Made by a program: the position numbers and the translations under genes. DNA of 64,000 bases from Candidatus Uabimicrobium amorphum (GTDB lineage: Bacteria > Planctomycetota > Uabimicrobiia > Uabimicrobiales > Uabimicrobiaceae): contig NZ_AP019860.1 in assembly GCF_009002475.1 (NCBI RefSeq), forward strand, positions 7,871,547 through 7,935,546, given 5' to 3'. A model generated the notes under the pieces. That model ran no database searches and was not told the origin of the DNA. It saw only the letters and a list, made by a program, of their open reading frames with translations. Below, in pieces: positions 44,627-54,352 of this stretch. Positions within the stretch are counted from its first letter, which is position 1. Each line of letters begins with the position of its first letter.

Positions 44627-44992
44627 ATGTTTATAGTCTTTCAAAAAGAATCTAGCATGCATGAATTGAATGACAATAATCTGAGTGGTGTTAATCTCTC
44701 GGGTTTGAATCTTAGCAATGTTGATTTTTGCAAATGCAATTTGCAGAATATAAACTTGCGCAAATCAATTTTAAAAAATGCGAACTTATCACATGCAGAT
44801 CTCAAGGGAGCTGATCTTGAGGGTGCAGATCTTTCTGGCGCAAATCTTAGCAAGGCAAATCTGACAAATGCCAACTTGGTGGGAGCAAAATTACAAAATA
44901 CTAACTTTAGCGGTGCGAAATTGATCAATGCCGATCTTTCACATGTTGATCTTTCGCAGGCCAATTTTTCTGGCACGGATTTAAAAAATTAA
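44627..44992 (+). CDS. Pentapeptide-repeat protein
   Basis: A 121-residue protein with about twenty consecutive A(D/N)LXX pentapeptides from residue 17 to the end (LSGVN, LSGLN, LSNVD ... LEGAD, LSGAN, LSKAN). The repeats fold as a right-handed quadrilateral beta helix, in some cases mimicking DNA (as in gyrase-protecting Qnr/MfpA). No loop or cap that would mark a Qnr protein is seen, so function is unknown. AAGGAG at 44616-44621 supports the ATG. It is monocistronic with a strong terminator after it. Confidence 0.85.
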   Translation: MFIVFQKESSMHELNDNNLSGVNLSGLNLSNVDFCKCNLQNINLRKSILKNANLSHADLKGADLEGADLSGANLSKANLTNANLVGAKLQNTNFSGAKLINADLSHVDLSQANFSGTDLKN

Positions 44993-45003
44993 TATGAAGT
45001 CAT

Positions 45004-45035
45004 AAAAAAAGACCTGAAAAATCAGGTCTTTTTTT
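45004..45035. terminator. Strong bidirectional terminator
   Basis: A 14-bp perfect stem (45004-45017 with 45022-45035) with AAAA loop and a seven-base A/T tract at each end. It lies between the pentapeptide gene and the convergent Hsp70-like gene, serving both. Confidence 0.92.
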
Positions 45036-45047
45036 ATTTTAGGATTG

Positions 45048-48000
45048 TTAGTGCGTTCCGCAGAATGGATCGAATTCAGCGTTGACTTTCTGTGCGACAT
45101 ACTCAATTTCAGCATAGATGTCTATATCAAAAAGGCAATTGCTGGTCATCACTAGTTTTCCATCTTGATCGCAAATGAGAGTAGCTTCTTCGGTCTCTGT
45201 TTCGTCTATCTTGAAACGTGCAACTAAATCTTCAGAAGGATCTTCGCCTTCTGCTTCTTGTAGTTTAAACTCATATTCATCGCGAATATGTACAGCTAAA
45301 CTCAATGTACAGTCTTTGGTTTCTCCACCAGGATACTGTACGCGAAAGTTCAGTGCATCACCGGCATTGATTGCTGTGGTTTCCGCAAGAGTTTCTCTCA
45401 ATTGAATCGAGGTATTCACTGCAAACTGTGGATCGAATTCTTCTTCGGACTTAATCGCCTTACTCTTCGTCGAAGGTTGTTCGTCTTCCATTTCATCGGC
45501 AGTGTATTCTTCCTGTCCTTCTTCTTCGGAATCAACGTCATCATCAAGTATTTGATCGTCTTCAGGATCAGCTTCACCTTCTTCATCAAATACGACATCA
45601 CCTTGGTCTTCCTCTGTTTCAGGTGTTTCTTCTTCTTCCGCAGCGTATGGATCTTCGTTGTATTCGTCCTCTTCATCTTCCTGATTCACATTGCGTGCGC
45701 GATAATCAGAAATAGATTCGATGATCTGTGGTACTGGCTCACCTTCCACTGGCTCATGATAATCTTGAAGAACGATCGTTGTTTGTCCTTTTGGTAAGAA
45801 GAAGCAACGAATCGCCATGTCAGAGTTTACTTCGAAACCAACGACATATTCTTCACGGAATTGACGGAAATTTTCAAAATCATGATCAGCGGCCACAGCT
45901 TCTGAATCGATAAGTCCTAAGTACTGAGGCTCAGCACCTTCGAAATCGATACGATAAATCCAGAATTTTTCCTGTACCGGACGGAAGTCTTTGATAGAGG
46001 TACGTGCGACAGTTTCGTCTTTGTCCCAGTAAGACTTCACATTGAGTTCTTGACCTTGTCTAAAAATAGTTACCATCGCCACGAGTGAGTCGTAAGCGAT
46101 ACGACATGGTAGATAACTAAACAAGTTTTCAATAATGAGCTCAATTTGGTCGTAACCATCACGTAGTAACTGGCGTGTTTTTTCGTTGTATGGATCGACA
46201 CGAACAGATTCCATATAACGTCCAATACATGCTCCTAGAGGTACAGCGGTTTTTGCAGAATCACGGTCAAAGCGTACGTTTGCAGGATCGTAATCAAAGA
46301 TATCCGAAGTCTCGGTAAATATCTCATGAGCACCTTGTTGTACAGCTTTCATGTTACAAGAAAGACCAGAAAGAATCAGGCGATCAATGCGATCTCCTTG
46401 GGTTTCATCTGTACCTTGTAATCTGGCAATGGCCAAACTAGCGGCAAGACTCAACGATTGTTTTATGGTATCCATAATCACGTTGTTCATGTCTTCTTGA
46501 GTGACGACAAGTGCTAGGTCATCTTGTTGGATCGCACCTGAATCAACGAGCCATCCTTGTGCCATTTGCATAAAGTTGTAGAGCTGACCACTGTCAAGTT
46601 CTACTTCATCCGGCCAATTTTCTGGTAAAGCACTTGCCATTACTGTACCAAAATTTTCAATAATTGGCGTACCTAACGTCTTTTTCAATTCGTCGCAAAT
46701 TTCCCATAGTGTAAAAAAGTTGGAAATTTTGTCACTGTCATCAATAAAACGCGTTGGGATGACTTTGTCGATAACCTTTTCGTTAAGGTTGTCGTAATTA
46801 CGTAGGTTTTGAGATGGATGCACTGTCCATTCGAGAAGTGCTCCTGGACGATAACGAGGTAAGGCTTCCGGATCATCTTCATTATCGATTAAATCATCCG
46901 GCATGTTTAATAGAAGTTGTCCTAGTTCGCTGTCCATAGGTGGTTCTAGGTTCTTTTCGGTAATGAGTGTCAAAACCTGATCAGCAAGACGTGACTTCAT
47001 GTAACGGAAAACCCATAGGGTAAGTAAGTCACCACCGAGATATGCGTGCCCTGTTGTTCCTAACAAACGAGGTGTAATACGGAAATAAGATCCACCATGA
47101 CCGCGGTCTTCACCTTGCTCGAATATTTCAATTTCTTCATAAAGGAGTTGAATGAGAGCGATATCTGTGGTTCCACCACCTAAGTCGTACAGAAGTATAT
47201 TTTGATAAGAACGTCCATATTTATCTTTGCGGCTACGTGCCATCAAACCGTGCATACCACAAACGGGGTCAGCGCCTATTTCACGCCAAATATGGAAAAT
47301 CGCCGCCGCTGTCGCTTCGTCAAAACGAGTGTCCACTTCGCGAATGTTGAGTTCGTTGAGAATTTCGCGTAGTAAATGACGACTGGCTGCGGGGTAAGAT
47401 GTCGGGAAAGTTGCCACAACTGAGCATAGCCATTCCGCATCTTCAAATTTACCTTCTTCACTACGACGGTGAATGTCACTCACCGAACGCGTAAACAGTT
47501 CTTTGTATGTTATTTTAGCAAGTGCTGCAGAAGGAAAGTTGACTTCTCTTCCACCGGACTCTTGTGGTACGACAGAAATGATTTCATCACGCCCGAAATA
47601 TCGTTTACTCGACAGAACAAATTGACGAATATCAAGTTCTCCAGTTGCCGCACTGTGTAGAAGCAATCCAACACGCGCCCCCATATCGATTTTGGTTTCC
47701 TCGACCAAACGATCAGGATCTTCACTATCTGGTGCATCAATAACTTGTAGTACACTAGAAATAGGTGCCGGACCAACATTTTTATCTAATTCAAGTACAA
47801 AGTAACGTTGTGACTCGAGGTTTTGCGAATCAATACTCGCCTCAAACCCCTGCATCGTTTCGCTTGCAACGCCTTTGATTGTTTGGCTGTCCCCGCCGTC
47901 TTTGACGAAGTTAGATAAACGTCCTATCAACTCGGACAAAAATTGAATGCGAAGTTTTTCATCAAAACGGTTTAAGGCCTGAGAAATGTCAGCTTTTGGA

Positions 48001-48818
48001 GCACCACACTCTGGAAATTCTGCGGTAGGAATCACCAAAGTTAAATTTTTGATAAATACATCGACATTGTCCGGCTCTAGAGAAGACAAGTGCTCTGTCA
48101 ACCACATGTCCATCCATTCGCATAGAGCTTCCCATTGATCTGTACCTAGCTGCCCTCGAACCTCTTCCGCAGCAAAAGACGGGTCGCGAACCGCAACAGA
48201 TGAGTTTGCTGTACCATAGTCAATAGCTAGTAAACCACTGTAGACACCAGCCACCATACCTTGGTCTTCGTCTTCGCCTTCCTCTTCACCTTCGCCGTGA
48301 TGTTCACCTTCATCGTCGCCATATTCATCTTCACTTGCGCCTTCAGAATCATACTGCTCTTCATCGTCGGCGAAATCATCGTGATCTTCTTCTACATCTT
48401 CTTGATTTTCGGAATTTGTATTCAGCAGGATTTCTTGACGACATTTATATTCGATCACTTCACCATCTTCCGTGGTTTCGACCAGTTTAACCAAAATAGG
48501 AATATTTACAACACCGGCTTCAGGTAACAAACTTGTGTCCCCTAGTGTACGGATAGGAATATCAACAATAACTTGTTCGCCTGTTTGGTCAATTGTAAAG
48601 TTAGACACCGCAATGATTCGCGCTAGAATCTTGCGCACTTCTTGTTTTAATTTGGGAGATTGCAAATTCCATTTGGAAGGAAAAGCTAACTTTAATTCAA
48701 ACTCCTGAGGAGAAGAATCTTCTGAAAGTCCATCCAAAAAATAGCGCAGAGGTTGCTGATCCTCGATTGGATGAATTTCAATACTTTTTTGTTCGGGGTA
48801 AAACTCGGCGTTTTTCAT
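45048..48818 (-). CDS. Large Hsp70/actin-fold ATPase-like protein with acidic inserts
   Basis: A 1256-residue protein. After an N-terminal region (1-135) and a strongly acidic linker (140-187) comes an actin/Hsp70 ATPase fold: phosphate-1 LLAIDYGTANSSVAV near 197-210, phosphate-2 LLYDLGGGTTDIAL near 550, and an adenosine-type LILSGLSCN motif near 845. A second acidic stretch lies near 1065-1150, and the C-terminus is beta-rich. Its size and inserts are unlike DnaK; it recalls the SrfB-type or other giant Hsp70-like proteins. It may be an ATP-driven scaffold or chaperone. It stands alone between two terminators or repeats. Confidence 0.75.
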   Translation of the reverse strand: MKNAEFYPEQKSIEIHPIEDQQPLRYFLDGLSEDSSPQEFELKLAFPSKWNLQSPKLKQEVRKILARIIAVSNFTIDQTGEQVIVDIPIRTLGDTSLLPEAGVVNIPILVKLVETTEDGEVIEYKCRQEILLNTNSENQEDVEEDHDDFADDEEQYDSEGASEDEYGDDEGEHHGEGEEEGEDEDQGMVAGVYSGLLAIDYGTANSSVAVRDPSFAAEEVRGQLGTDQWEALCEWMDMWLTEHLSSLEPDNVDVFIKNLTLVIPTAEFPECGAPKADISQALNRFDEKLRIQFLSELIGRLSNFVKDGGDSQTIKGVASETMQGFEASIDSQNLESQRYFVLELDKNVGPAPISSVLQVIDAPDSEDPDRLVEETKIDMGARVGLLLHSAATGELDIRQFVLSSKRYFGRDEIISVVPQESGGREVNFPSAALAKITYKELFTRSVSDIHRRSEEGKFEDAEWLCSVVATFPTSYPAASRHLLREILNELNIREVDTRFDEATAAAIFHIWREIGADPVCGMHGLMARSRKDKYGRSYQNILLYDLGGGTTDIALIQLLYEEIEIFEQGEDRGHGGSYFRITPRLLGTTGHAYLGGDLLTLWVFRYMKSRLADQVLTLITEKNLEPPMDSELGQLLLNMPDDLIDNEDDPEALPRYRPGALLEWTVHPSQNLRNYDNLNEKVIDKVIPTRFIDDSDKISNFFTLWEICDELKKTLGTPIIENFGTVMASALPENWPDEVELDSGQLYNFMQMAQGWLVDSGAIQQDDLALVVTQEDMNNVIMDTIKQSLSLAASLAIARLQGTDETQGDRIDRLILSGLSCNMKAVQQGAHEIFTETSDIFDYDPANVRFDRDSAKTAVPLGACIGRYMESVRVDPYNEKTRQLLRDGYDQIELIIENLFSYLPCRIAYDSLVAMVTIFRQGQELNVKSYWDKDETVARTSIKDFRPVQEKFWIYRIDFEGAEPQYLGLIDSEAVAADHDFENFRQFREEYVVGFEVNSDMAIRCFFLPKGQTTIVLQDYHEPVEGEPVPQIIESISDYRARNVNQEDEEDEYNEDPYAAEEEETPETEEDQGDVVFDEEGEADPEDDQILDDDVDSEEEGQEEYTADEMEDEQPSTKSKAIKSEEEFDPQFAVNTSIQLRETLAETTAINAGDALNFRVQYPGGETKDCTLSLAVHIRDEYEFKLQEAEGEDPSEDLVARFKIDETETEEATLICDQDGKLVMTSNCLFDIDIYAEIEYVAQKVNAEFDPFCGTH

Positions 48819-49227
48819 TACAATGTGGCGAGGTCATTTATACATCAGGGTACAAAGCAGACTTGAAGCTCTTTCTTGATACCTCTAAGATATTTGATTT
48901 GAAATTTTAAGGAATGTAGTTGAAAACAGTCAATCCATCGCAATCACATCCCCAAGCTGCAAAATATTCCTCGCACTTCCTTTCTGAATATCAAAATATC
49001 CATTAAAATTTCTAATAACTTTATAGGGCGCGCAGACTTCCGCGCCTTACATCTATAATAAGTTACGTGACCATTATAGGTTTTCTATGTTTATAAAACA
49101 ACTTATTTTTTACGAATACAACCCCGATCCCGATCCCGTTCCTGTTCCCGAAAATCTTTTTGTTTCGGGAATGGAATCGGGATTGGGACCAGGATCGATT
49201 TATTTGTTTCTGTGAAAGCTTACGTCG
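48819..49227. other. Intergenic region with hairpin and GC-rich repeat
   Basis: No gene seen. It holds a GGCGCG/CGCGCC hairpin (49027-49046), flanked by AACTTTATA and TATAATAAGTT which can extend the pairing, and the second hexamer-built inverted repeat (next entry). It separates the Hsp70-like promoter region from the end of aroQ. Confidence 0.6.
49122..49197. repeat. Inverted repeat built of CCCGAT/CCCGTT hexamers, copy 2
   Basis: Left arm 49122-49154 and right arm 49163-49197 are inverted and made of units such as CCCGAT, CCCGTT and CCTGTT, with only about 8 bases between them. It is the same family as 9291-9446. It lies 31 bases after the aroQ stop and could fold into a long GC-rich hairpin in the transcript. 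Confidence 0.75.
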
Positions 49228-49671
49228 CTATTTTTTATCCTGTAAAAAATCGCAAAGACCTCGTAAGGCAAGCAAATAAGAATGTGCTCCAAACCCTTCA
49301 ATGCGTCCAATACACACCGCAGCACAGTACGAATGATGACGAAAAGACTCCCTAGCATGCGTATTTGACAAATGTACCTCAACAACGGGAAGCGTTATAC
49401 TTGCAATAGCATCACGTATTGCCACAGAGGTATGCGTATATGCCGCAGGGTTTATGATAATCCCATCGTAATGATTCGCAGCATCATGTATCGTATCAAT
49501 CATTTCCCCTTCATGATTTGACTGAAAAAAACTGACCTTACATTCAAGTTCTTGCGCTAATATCGTTATTTTGCCATTGATCTCTTCTAGAGAAAGACAA
49601 CCATAAACATCGGTTTCGCGCACCCCTAACATATTTAAGTTAGGGCCATGAACTACGTATATTTTATACAT
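49228..49671 (-). CDS. aroQ: 3-dehydroquinate dehydratase, type II
   Basis: Third step of the shikimate pathway: dehydrates 3-dehydroquinate to 3-dehydroshikimate in the cytosol. The 147-residue protein has the type II signature HGPNLNMLGVRE near the start, the tyrosine loop VYGCLSLEEIN, SNHEGEMID, IINPAAYTHTSVAIRDA and VEVHLSNTHARESFRHHSY. All catalytic blocks are intact, and length is usual. Its start overlaps the end of aroB by 8 bases, so both are translated from one message. Confidence 0.95.
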   Translation of the reverse strand: MYKIYVVHGPNLNMLGVRETDVYGCLSLEEINGKITILAQELECKVSFFQSNHEGEMIDTIHDAANHYDGIIINPAAYTHTSVAIRDAIASITLPVVEVHLSNTHARESFRHHSYCAAVCIGRIEGFGAHSYLLALRGLCDFLQDKK

Positions 49672-50746
49672 TGCTGTACTTTGCTATTAATTTTTCTATT
49701 GTTTTGCGAACGATATTTAAATCAATGTCATCCACAACCTGGACTTTACCGATTTGCAAAGGAACAATAAAACGAATTTCATCTCCCTTACGTTTTTTAT
49801 CGTACTTCATTGCCGTAGTTATGTCATCGGCGACGAGATGATCAAATGTGAGATTTGCAATGATATGTCGAAAAGCATCCTCTACTCTTTTTACCGTGTC
49901 GTTAGAACAGACTCCTAGCTCGTGCCCCACATTTGCTGACACAATACAACCAAAGGCAACAGCTTCTCCATGTAAGTAGGAAGTGTAGTTGGTGACAGAC
50001 TCAATGGCGTGTGCTGTGGTATGCCCTAAATTCAACCACATTCGTTTGCCAACATCACGCTCGTCGTCGCGTACAATTTTCATCTTTAGACGTACTGATT
50101 GTGCAACAATGTCGGGCATTTGGGTAAAACCATTTGCCAAAGACTTCTGTGTAAGCACAAATAGTTCTTCGCTGGCAATTACACCCATTTTCATCGCTTC
50201 CGCCATACCAGAGCGCAGTTCTCTTTCTGGCAAAGAATGCAAAACTTTGGTATGGACAACAACGGCTTTGGGTTGGCAAAAGCTACCGATGAGATTTTTC
50301 GCCTTACAGGCGTTTACCGCCGTTTTACCTCCTACGGAAGCATCCACTTGGGCAAGAAGAGTTGTTGGAATTTGAATAAAAGGAACACCACGCATATAGA
50401 TTGAGGCAAAAAAGCCAGCTAAATCCCCCACGGCTCCTCCACCAAAAGAAACCACCTGAGCGTCACGATCAAAACCATTTTCTATCGCCCAAGTCGTTAT
50501 TTTTTCAATTTCATGAAGATTTTTTGATTTTTCCGCATCGCATACTATGTATGTAGCACTGTGCTGCAAAATGGAAGGCAGCAGTCCTTTGTGATACTCA
50601 AATGCCTTGTTATCAGCAATCAACATTGTTTTCTTTGCGCTTAATAGCGAAAGTATTTGCTTGTCGTCAAAACTTTCACCGATAAAAATATTGTATTCCT
50701 TGACACTCTCTCCTGGAATCGAAACTGATATTGTTAGCATACTCAC
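49664..50746 (-). CDS. aroB: 3-dehydroquinate synthase
   Basis: Second step of the shikimate pathway: NAD- and zinc-dependent cyclisation of DAHP to 3-dehydroquinate. The 360-residue protein shows VVSFGGGAVGDLAGFFAS, RGVPFIQIPTTLLAQVDASVGGKTAVN and the metal-binding LNLGHTTAHAIE and LHGEAVAFG blocks. The GTG start overlaps the TGA of the pseudokinase gene by 4 bases; an ATG two codons later is also possible. The chain of overlaps with the pseudokinase-SUMF1 gene upstream is unusual for this enzyme. Confidence 0.95.
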   Translation of the reverse strand: MSMLTISVSIPGESVKEYNIFIGESFDDKQILSLLSAKKTMLIADNKAFEYHKGLLPSILQHSATYIVCDAEKSKNLHEIEKITTWAIENGFDRDAQVVSFGGGAVGDLAGFFASIYMRGVPFIQIPTTLLAQVDASVGGKTAVNACKAKNLIGSFCQPKAVVVHTKVLHSLPERELRSGMAEAMKMGVIASEELFVLTQKSLANGFTQMPDIVAQSVRLKMKIVRDDERDVGKRMWLNLGHTTAHAIESVTNYTSYLHGEAVAFGCIVSANVGHELGVCSNDTVKRVEDAFRHIIANLTFDHLVADDITTAMKYDKKRKGDEIRFIVPLQIGKVQVVDDIDLNIVRKTIEKLIAKYSNV

Positions 50747-53700
50747 TTACTTTCAGGAATATTGATAACACAACGAAAACCAATATGCGTTTCTTGCACT
50801 TTTACCGGGAAATGACAACGGCGGGTATTTTTCAAAGCTAGTGCTGGTGTATTCCATGCCCCACCACGTACCACTTTTTCTTTACCTGCGGCAGGTCCTT
50901 GCGGATTCTTTGACGCAATATGACGATAATAATTTTTTTTGTACCAATCGCTACACCATTCCATCACATTACCTGCCATATCCATACATCCATACGGAGA
51001 TTTTCCCTCGTTGTACATGGATACCGAAGTAGTTTGTTGCAAATTGGTCTGCGAAAAATTGGCGCGAAAAGATTGATCTACCTGCGGGGAAGCATTTCCC
51101 CATGGGTAGTGACGTTGCGGATATGGATTTTTTTGTGTTTGACTCTGATCTAAAAACAATCCTCCCTTGGCAGCTTTTTCCCACTGTGCTTCCGTTGGAA
51201 GAGTTTTTCCCGCCCAAGCAGCGTATTTCATGGCTTCTTGCCACGAAATGTTCACCACAGGTTCATCATCGCGTGTTTTCCATGGTACCTCAGGCATATA
51301 TCCGCGCCATTTTAACCAACCATATTTCGCTTTCAAGTACTCCTTAAACTGTCGCCATGTCACAGGATATTTATCAATAAAATATGAACTAAGATATATC
51401 TTATTTTGAGGCTGCTCATCCATTTTGGCGTACACCTCTTTTGCCCCCATTAAAAAATAGCCACGCGGTACAAAACACAATTCGCTATTGTCTTTGTCGT
51501 TGACATATCCTTCGGGAAGTTTGGCAACGCCAGCGGGTAAAATAATCTTTGGCGCCGTTTTTTTGGTATTTGTAGGGGTAGAAGTCCCCAACATTTGCTG
51601 TATCTCTTTCACAAGCTCTATTGCTGTGCAGCGCTTTTCTGGTTGTGGGTGCAGCATTTTTTTCACCAGATGCCCAATCTTTTCTTGGAGATTTTTTGGT
51701 AATGAAATTACTTTATCTCCAGGAATGTACTGCGATGTCACTAAAAACACGAGCGTCTTTCCCAGACTATACATATCGCACTTATCTGTTGCATATCCTT
51801 TATTTTTTTGTTCTACAGAAGTATATGCTTCCACTTCAGCAACTTTTTCACGAATGATATGTTTCTTTGGTAAGTTTTTCCATTTCGCAGCGATCTGCAA
51901 CCATTGTGGAGCAACACTAAAGTAGTTACAACACGTATCGGTTATTTTTACTTGGCCACTTTTGGCGGAATACAAAATGGAAGTAGGACGTATATTCCCA
52001 TGAGCTTTGCCATTGGTATGTAAACAGTGCAAACCTTGGCTTACTTGCATGATAATTCGCAAGGCTTCTTTTGTTTCTAGAGGTTTGTCTTTACGAACTC
52101 CGAGAATATGTTCACGTAAATTGTGCCCTTCGAAAAACTCGTTGACAATGTAAAGTTGATCTCCCCAATGGATATCATGTATGCGAACAAACCGCGCATG
52201 CTCCATCTCGCGAATATCATGTAAACCACTCGCCACATCTTTGCCACCCGGTTTTTTCCAAAATAACCGCACGACCACATCTTGTTTTTCCACTTGGTCA
52301 AAACACCAAATAGCAATTCCGATACTTCCCACACCGAGAATGTGTTTAAAAGAGAAACGCTTATAGTCGTACAACTTTTCGATACGCGATTCTGTAATCA
52401 TTTTGCGCAAGTGTTTTTCTGCCGAGGCAATATCACCCATGTTAAGCAGTGTATAGAGATAATTGCGACATACAACGCTGTATTTTTCCGAACTTAACTT
52501 GTCATTCAACGCCATTTTAAAATATTTTGCTGCTTCGCGTGGTTGTTCTAAGGCGTTGAGAATAACGCCAATGTCATTCGCGACCATTGACTGCTGCTTA
52601 CTTTTTTGCAGTTTAGAGGTATGACTTTCGGCTTTCTTAATCTTATTTTGAAATTGTGTCAGATTGTCGCGAATAAAAAAGTGACGAAAACTAACACGAT
52701 GGCCTACGACTTTAATGGCTGGCGCAATAAGATCTTTCACCCTTTTGACTTCGGACTTAATCACTGCCGTATCTTTTAGTGCCGGTGCTTTATTTTCGTT
52801 TTTCTTTTCCGCTTGAGGAGTAGTATTTACCTCATTTCGTTGCGTAGAAGACTTTTTCACTTTGGGTGGCGAAGTAGAATCAGACTTCTCAGATGTAGAA
52901 TTTTCTTTAACAATAACCTCTTCACTGGTGTTGTCATCATTTTGAATACAATCCACATCTGTTTTCCAAATTTTCACCCCTTCGCGAAAAGACGCACTAA
53001 TCACAACTTCTGAAGTTTCTGAGTCTACTGAGGTTTCCGGAGTTACCACCTGAGGTTTCCGCTGAGCATTTGATTTTTTTTCTAACACAATCACATCGCG
53101 CTTATCATCAATGACAATCACGTCGTTATTGACAACCGGTGACTTTTTCTCCACTTTTTCTTTTGTCACTTTCGGTTTTGTATCTATCTTAGTTATTTTC
53201 TTACTTACCGGTGACGTTTTTACTTTTTTACTGAGCCGTACTCTGTCTGTTTGGGTGATTTTTTTGGATTTTGTATCGCTTTTTTTTACAAGTTCTACTT
53301 TTTTGGTGATTGTTTTACTCTTTCCAGAATCACTTACAGGATAGCTAGTACGAGCGGTAATTGTATTGACTCGTTCCGTAAGACTTCGCTCGGAAGTTTG
53401 CACAGTGCGCGTACCACTACTGGCAACGTTAGGGAAAATTTGCAGTGACTCCAAAACCTTTAGAGGTTTTCTATTGGCCAACAAAAACTGATTCATTCTT
53501 TCGTAAGCGCTTTCATATTTTTCAATTTCGTTGGCCATTTTGCGCAGTTGTACATTTGAAGAACTATTCATCAGCGGCGTCAAGTCTTGCTGAATATATT
53601 GCGATTTGCGTGCCACAAATTCAATGCGCTTTTCCATCCCTTTGTAATCAAAAAAATCCTTGGGAAATTCAAAAAATTTGTTGCTAAACCATGCGCGGCG

Positions 53701-54249
53701 AAAATGAAAATTGGCGAGTTTTGCCAATAGATTGTTTTGGCGGATAAACGCTATTCCTAAATCGTCCTGGGAACATTGTAAGATGGAAGCGACCCCTTTG
53801 GTAAAACTACGCGGTAACTTCGCGATCGTCTTTCCTTCGCAAATTTCGTAAAAAACAGTAACAATAGTATCAAGAGATAGTTTTTCAGTGCGAATAAGTC
53901 TATCGATGTTGTTGTTTTCTAACATTTTATTGCATACCGAAAGCGCTTCTTGTTTTAAAGTGGAATAGTCGACGTCAATGATGATGGGGAATGAGCTAAA
54001 AATTTCTTGAACATAACTTTTTTCATCTTTTACATGGCCGAGTTTTTGATTTAGCGCAACTTGTATACTTTTAAAGGATGCCGTAATGGCTTGTTTAAAA
54101 CAACTGTGGATGTATTGCTCTTTTATACGGTGTCGCTTAAATAAGCTGTGCAAATCACCGCTACCAAAAATTGGATCTTGGGAAGCGAAAACGGCTATTC
54201 TTGCGACCATATCACAACAAGATTTGAAAAACTTAATAGATCCAGACAT
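50743..54249 (-). CDS. Pseudokinase fused to a SUMF1 (FGE-sulfatase-like) domain
   Basis: A 1168-residue multidomain protein. Residues 1-300 are helical and unassigned, 300-510 a Ser/Thr/Lys-rich low-complexity linker, 555-645 TPR-like, 650-910 protein-kinase fold, and 915-1165 a SUMF1 domain (VTWRQFKEYL, LPTEAQWEKAA, GCMDMAGNVMEWCSDW, RGGAWN). The kinase looks dead: VVVR replaces VAVK, HGNIRPTSI replaces HRDxKPxN, and DTC replaces DFG. The SUMF1 domain lacks the Cys pair of true formylglycine-generating enzymes, so binding or another reaction is likelier. No membrane helix was seen. It overlaps aroB by 4 bases and heads the operon. Confidence 0.8.
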   Translation of the reverse strand: MSGSIKFFKSCCDMVARIAVFASQDPIFGSGDLHSLFKRHRIKEQYIHSCFKQAITASFKSIQVALNQKLGHVKDEKSYVQEIFSSFPIIIDVDYSTLKQEALSVCNKMLENNNIDRLIRTEKLSLDTIVTVFYEICEGKTIAKLPRSFTKGVASILQCSQDDLGIAFIRQNNLLAKLANFHFRRAWFSNKFFEFPKDFFDYKGMEKRIEFVARKSQYIQQDLTPLMNSSSNVQLRKMANEIEKYESAYERMNQFLLANRKPLKVLESLQIFPNVASSGTRTVQTSERSLTERVNTITARTSYPVSDSGKSKTITKKVELVKKSDTKSKKITQTDRVRLSKKVKTSPVSKKITKIDTKPKVTKEKVEKKSPVVNNDVIVIDDKRDVIVLEKKSNAQRKPQVVTPETSVDSETSEVVISASFREGVKIWKTDVDCIQNDDNTSEEVIVKENSTSEKSDSTSPPKVKKSSTQRNEVNTTPQAEKKNENKAPALKDTAVIKSEVKRVKDLIAPAIKVVGHRVSFRHFFIRDNLTQFQNKIKKAESHTSKLQKSKQQSMVANDIGVILNALEQPREAAKYFKMALNDKLSSEKYSVVCRNYLYTLLNMGDIASAEKHLRKMITESRIEKLYDYKRFSFKHILGVGSIGIAIWCFDQVEKQDVVVRLFWKKPGGKDVASGLHDIREMEHARFVRIHDIHWGDQLYIVNEFFEGHNLREHILGVRKDKPLETKEALRIIMQVSQGLHCLHTNGKAHGNIRPTSILYSAKSGQVKITDTCCNYFSVAPQWLQIAAKWKNLPKKHIIREKVAEVEAYTSVEQKNKGYATDKCDMYSLGKTLVFLVTSQYIPGDKVISLPKNLQEKIGHLVKKMLHPQPEKRCTAIELVKEIQQMLGTSTPTNTKKTAPKIILPAGVAKLPEGYVNDKDNSELCFVPRGYFLMGAKEVYAKMDEQPQNKIYLSSYFIDKYPVTWRQFKEYLKAKYGWLKWRGYMPEVPWKTRDDEPVVNISWQEAMKYAAWAGKTLPTEAQWEKAAKGGLFLDQSQTQKNPYPQRHYPWGNASPQVDQSFRANFSQTNLQQTTSVSMYNEGKSPYGCMDMAGNVMEWCSDWYKKNYYRHIASKNPQGPAAGKEKVVRGGAWNTPALALKNTRRCHFPVKVQETHIGFRCVINIPESK

Positions 54250-54276
54250 GAATTGTTTGACTACCTCCCGATTTTA

Positions 54277-54342
54277 ATACCGTAGAGAAAACAAACGGTA
54301 TGAGTCTTACTCTACATGCGAATTTTTTACAAATTCGCATGT
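54277..54342. terminator. Two hairpins after gltX
   Basis: ACATGCGAATTT (54314-54325) pairs perfectly with 54331-54342, 10 bases after the gltX stop; a second, weaker 7-bp stem joins 54277-54283 with 54295-54301. The first is the probable gltX terminator; neither has a long T-tract. Confidence 0.6.
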
Positions 54343-54352
54343 GTCTTATATT

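Noticed and set aside
50743..51500. Sulfatase-activating formylglycine-generating enzyme
   Set aside because: The SUMF1 domain lacks the active-site Cys pair after the RGG block (it reads RGGAWNTPA), so this activity is unlikely.
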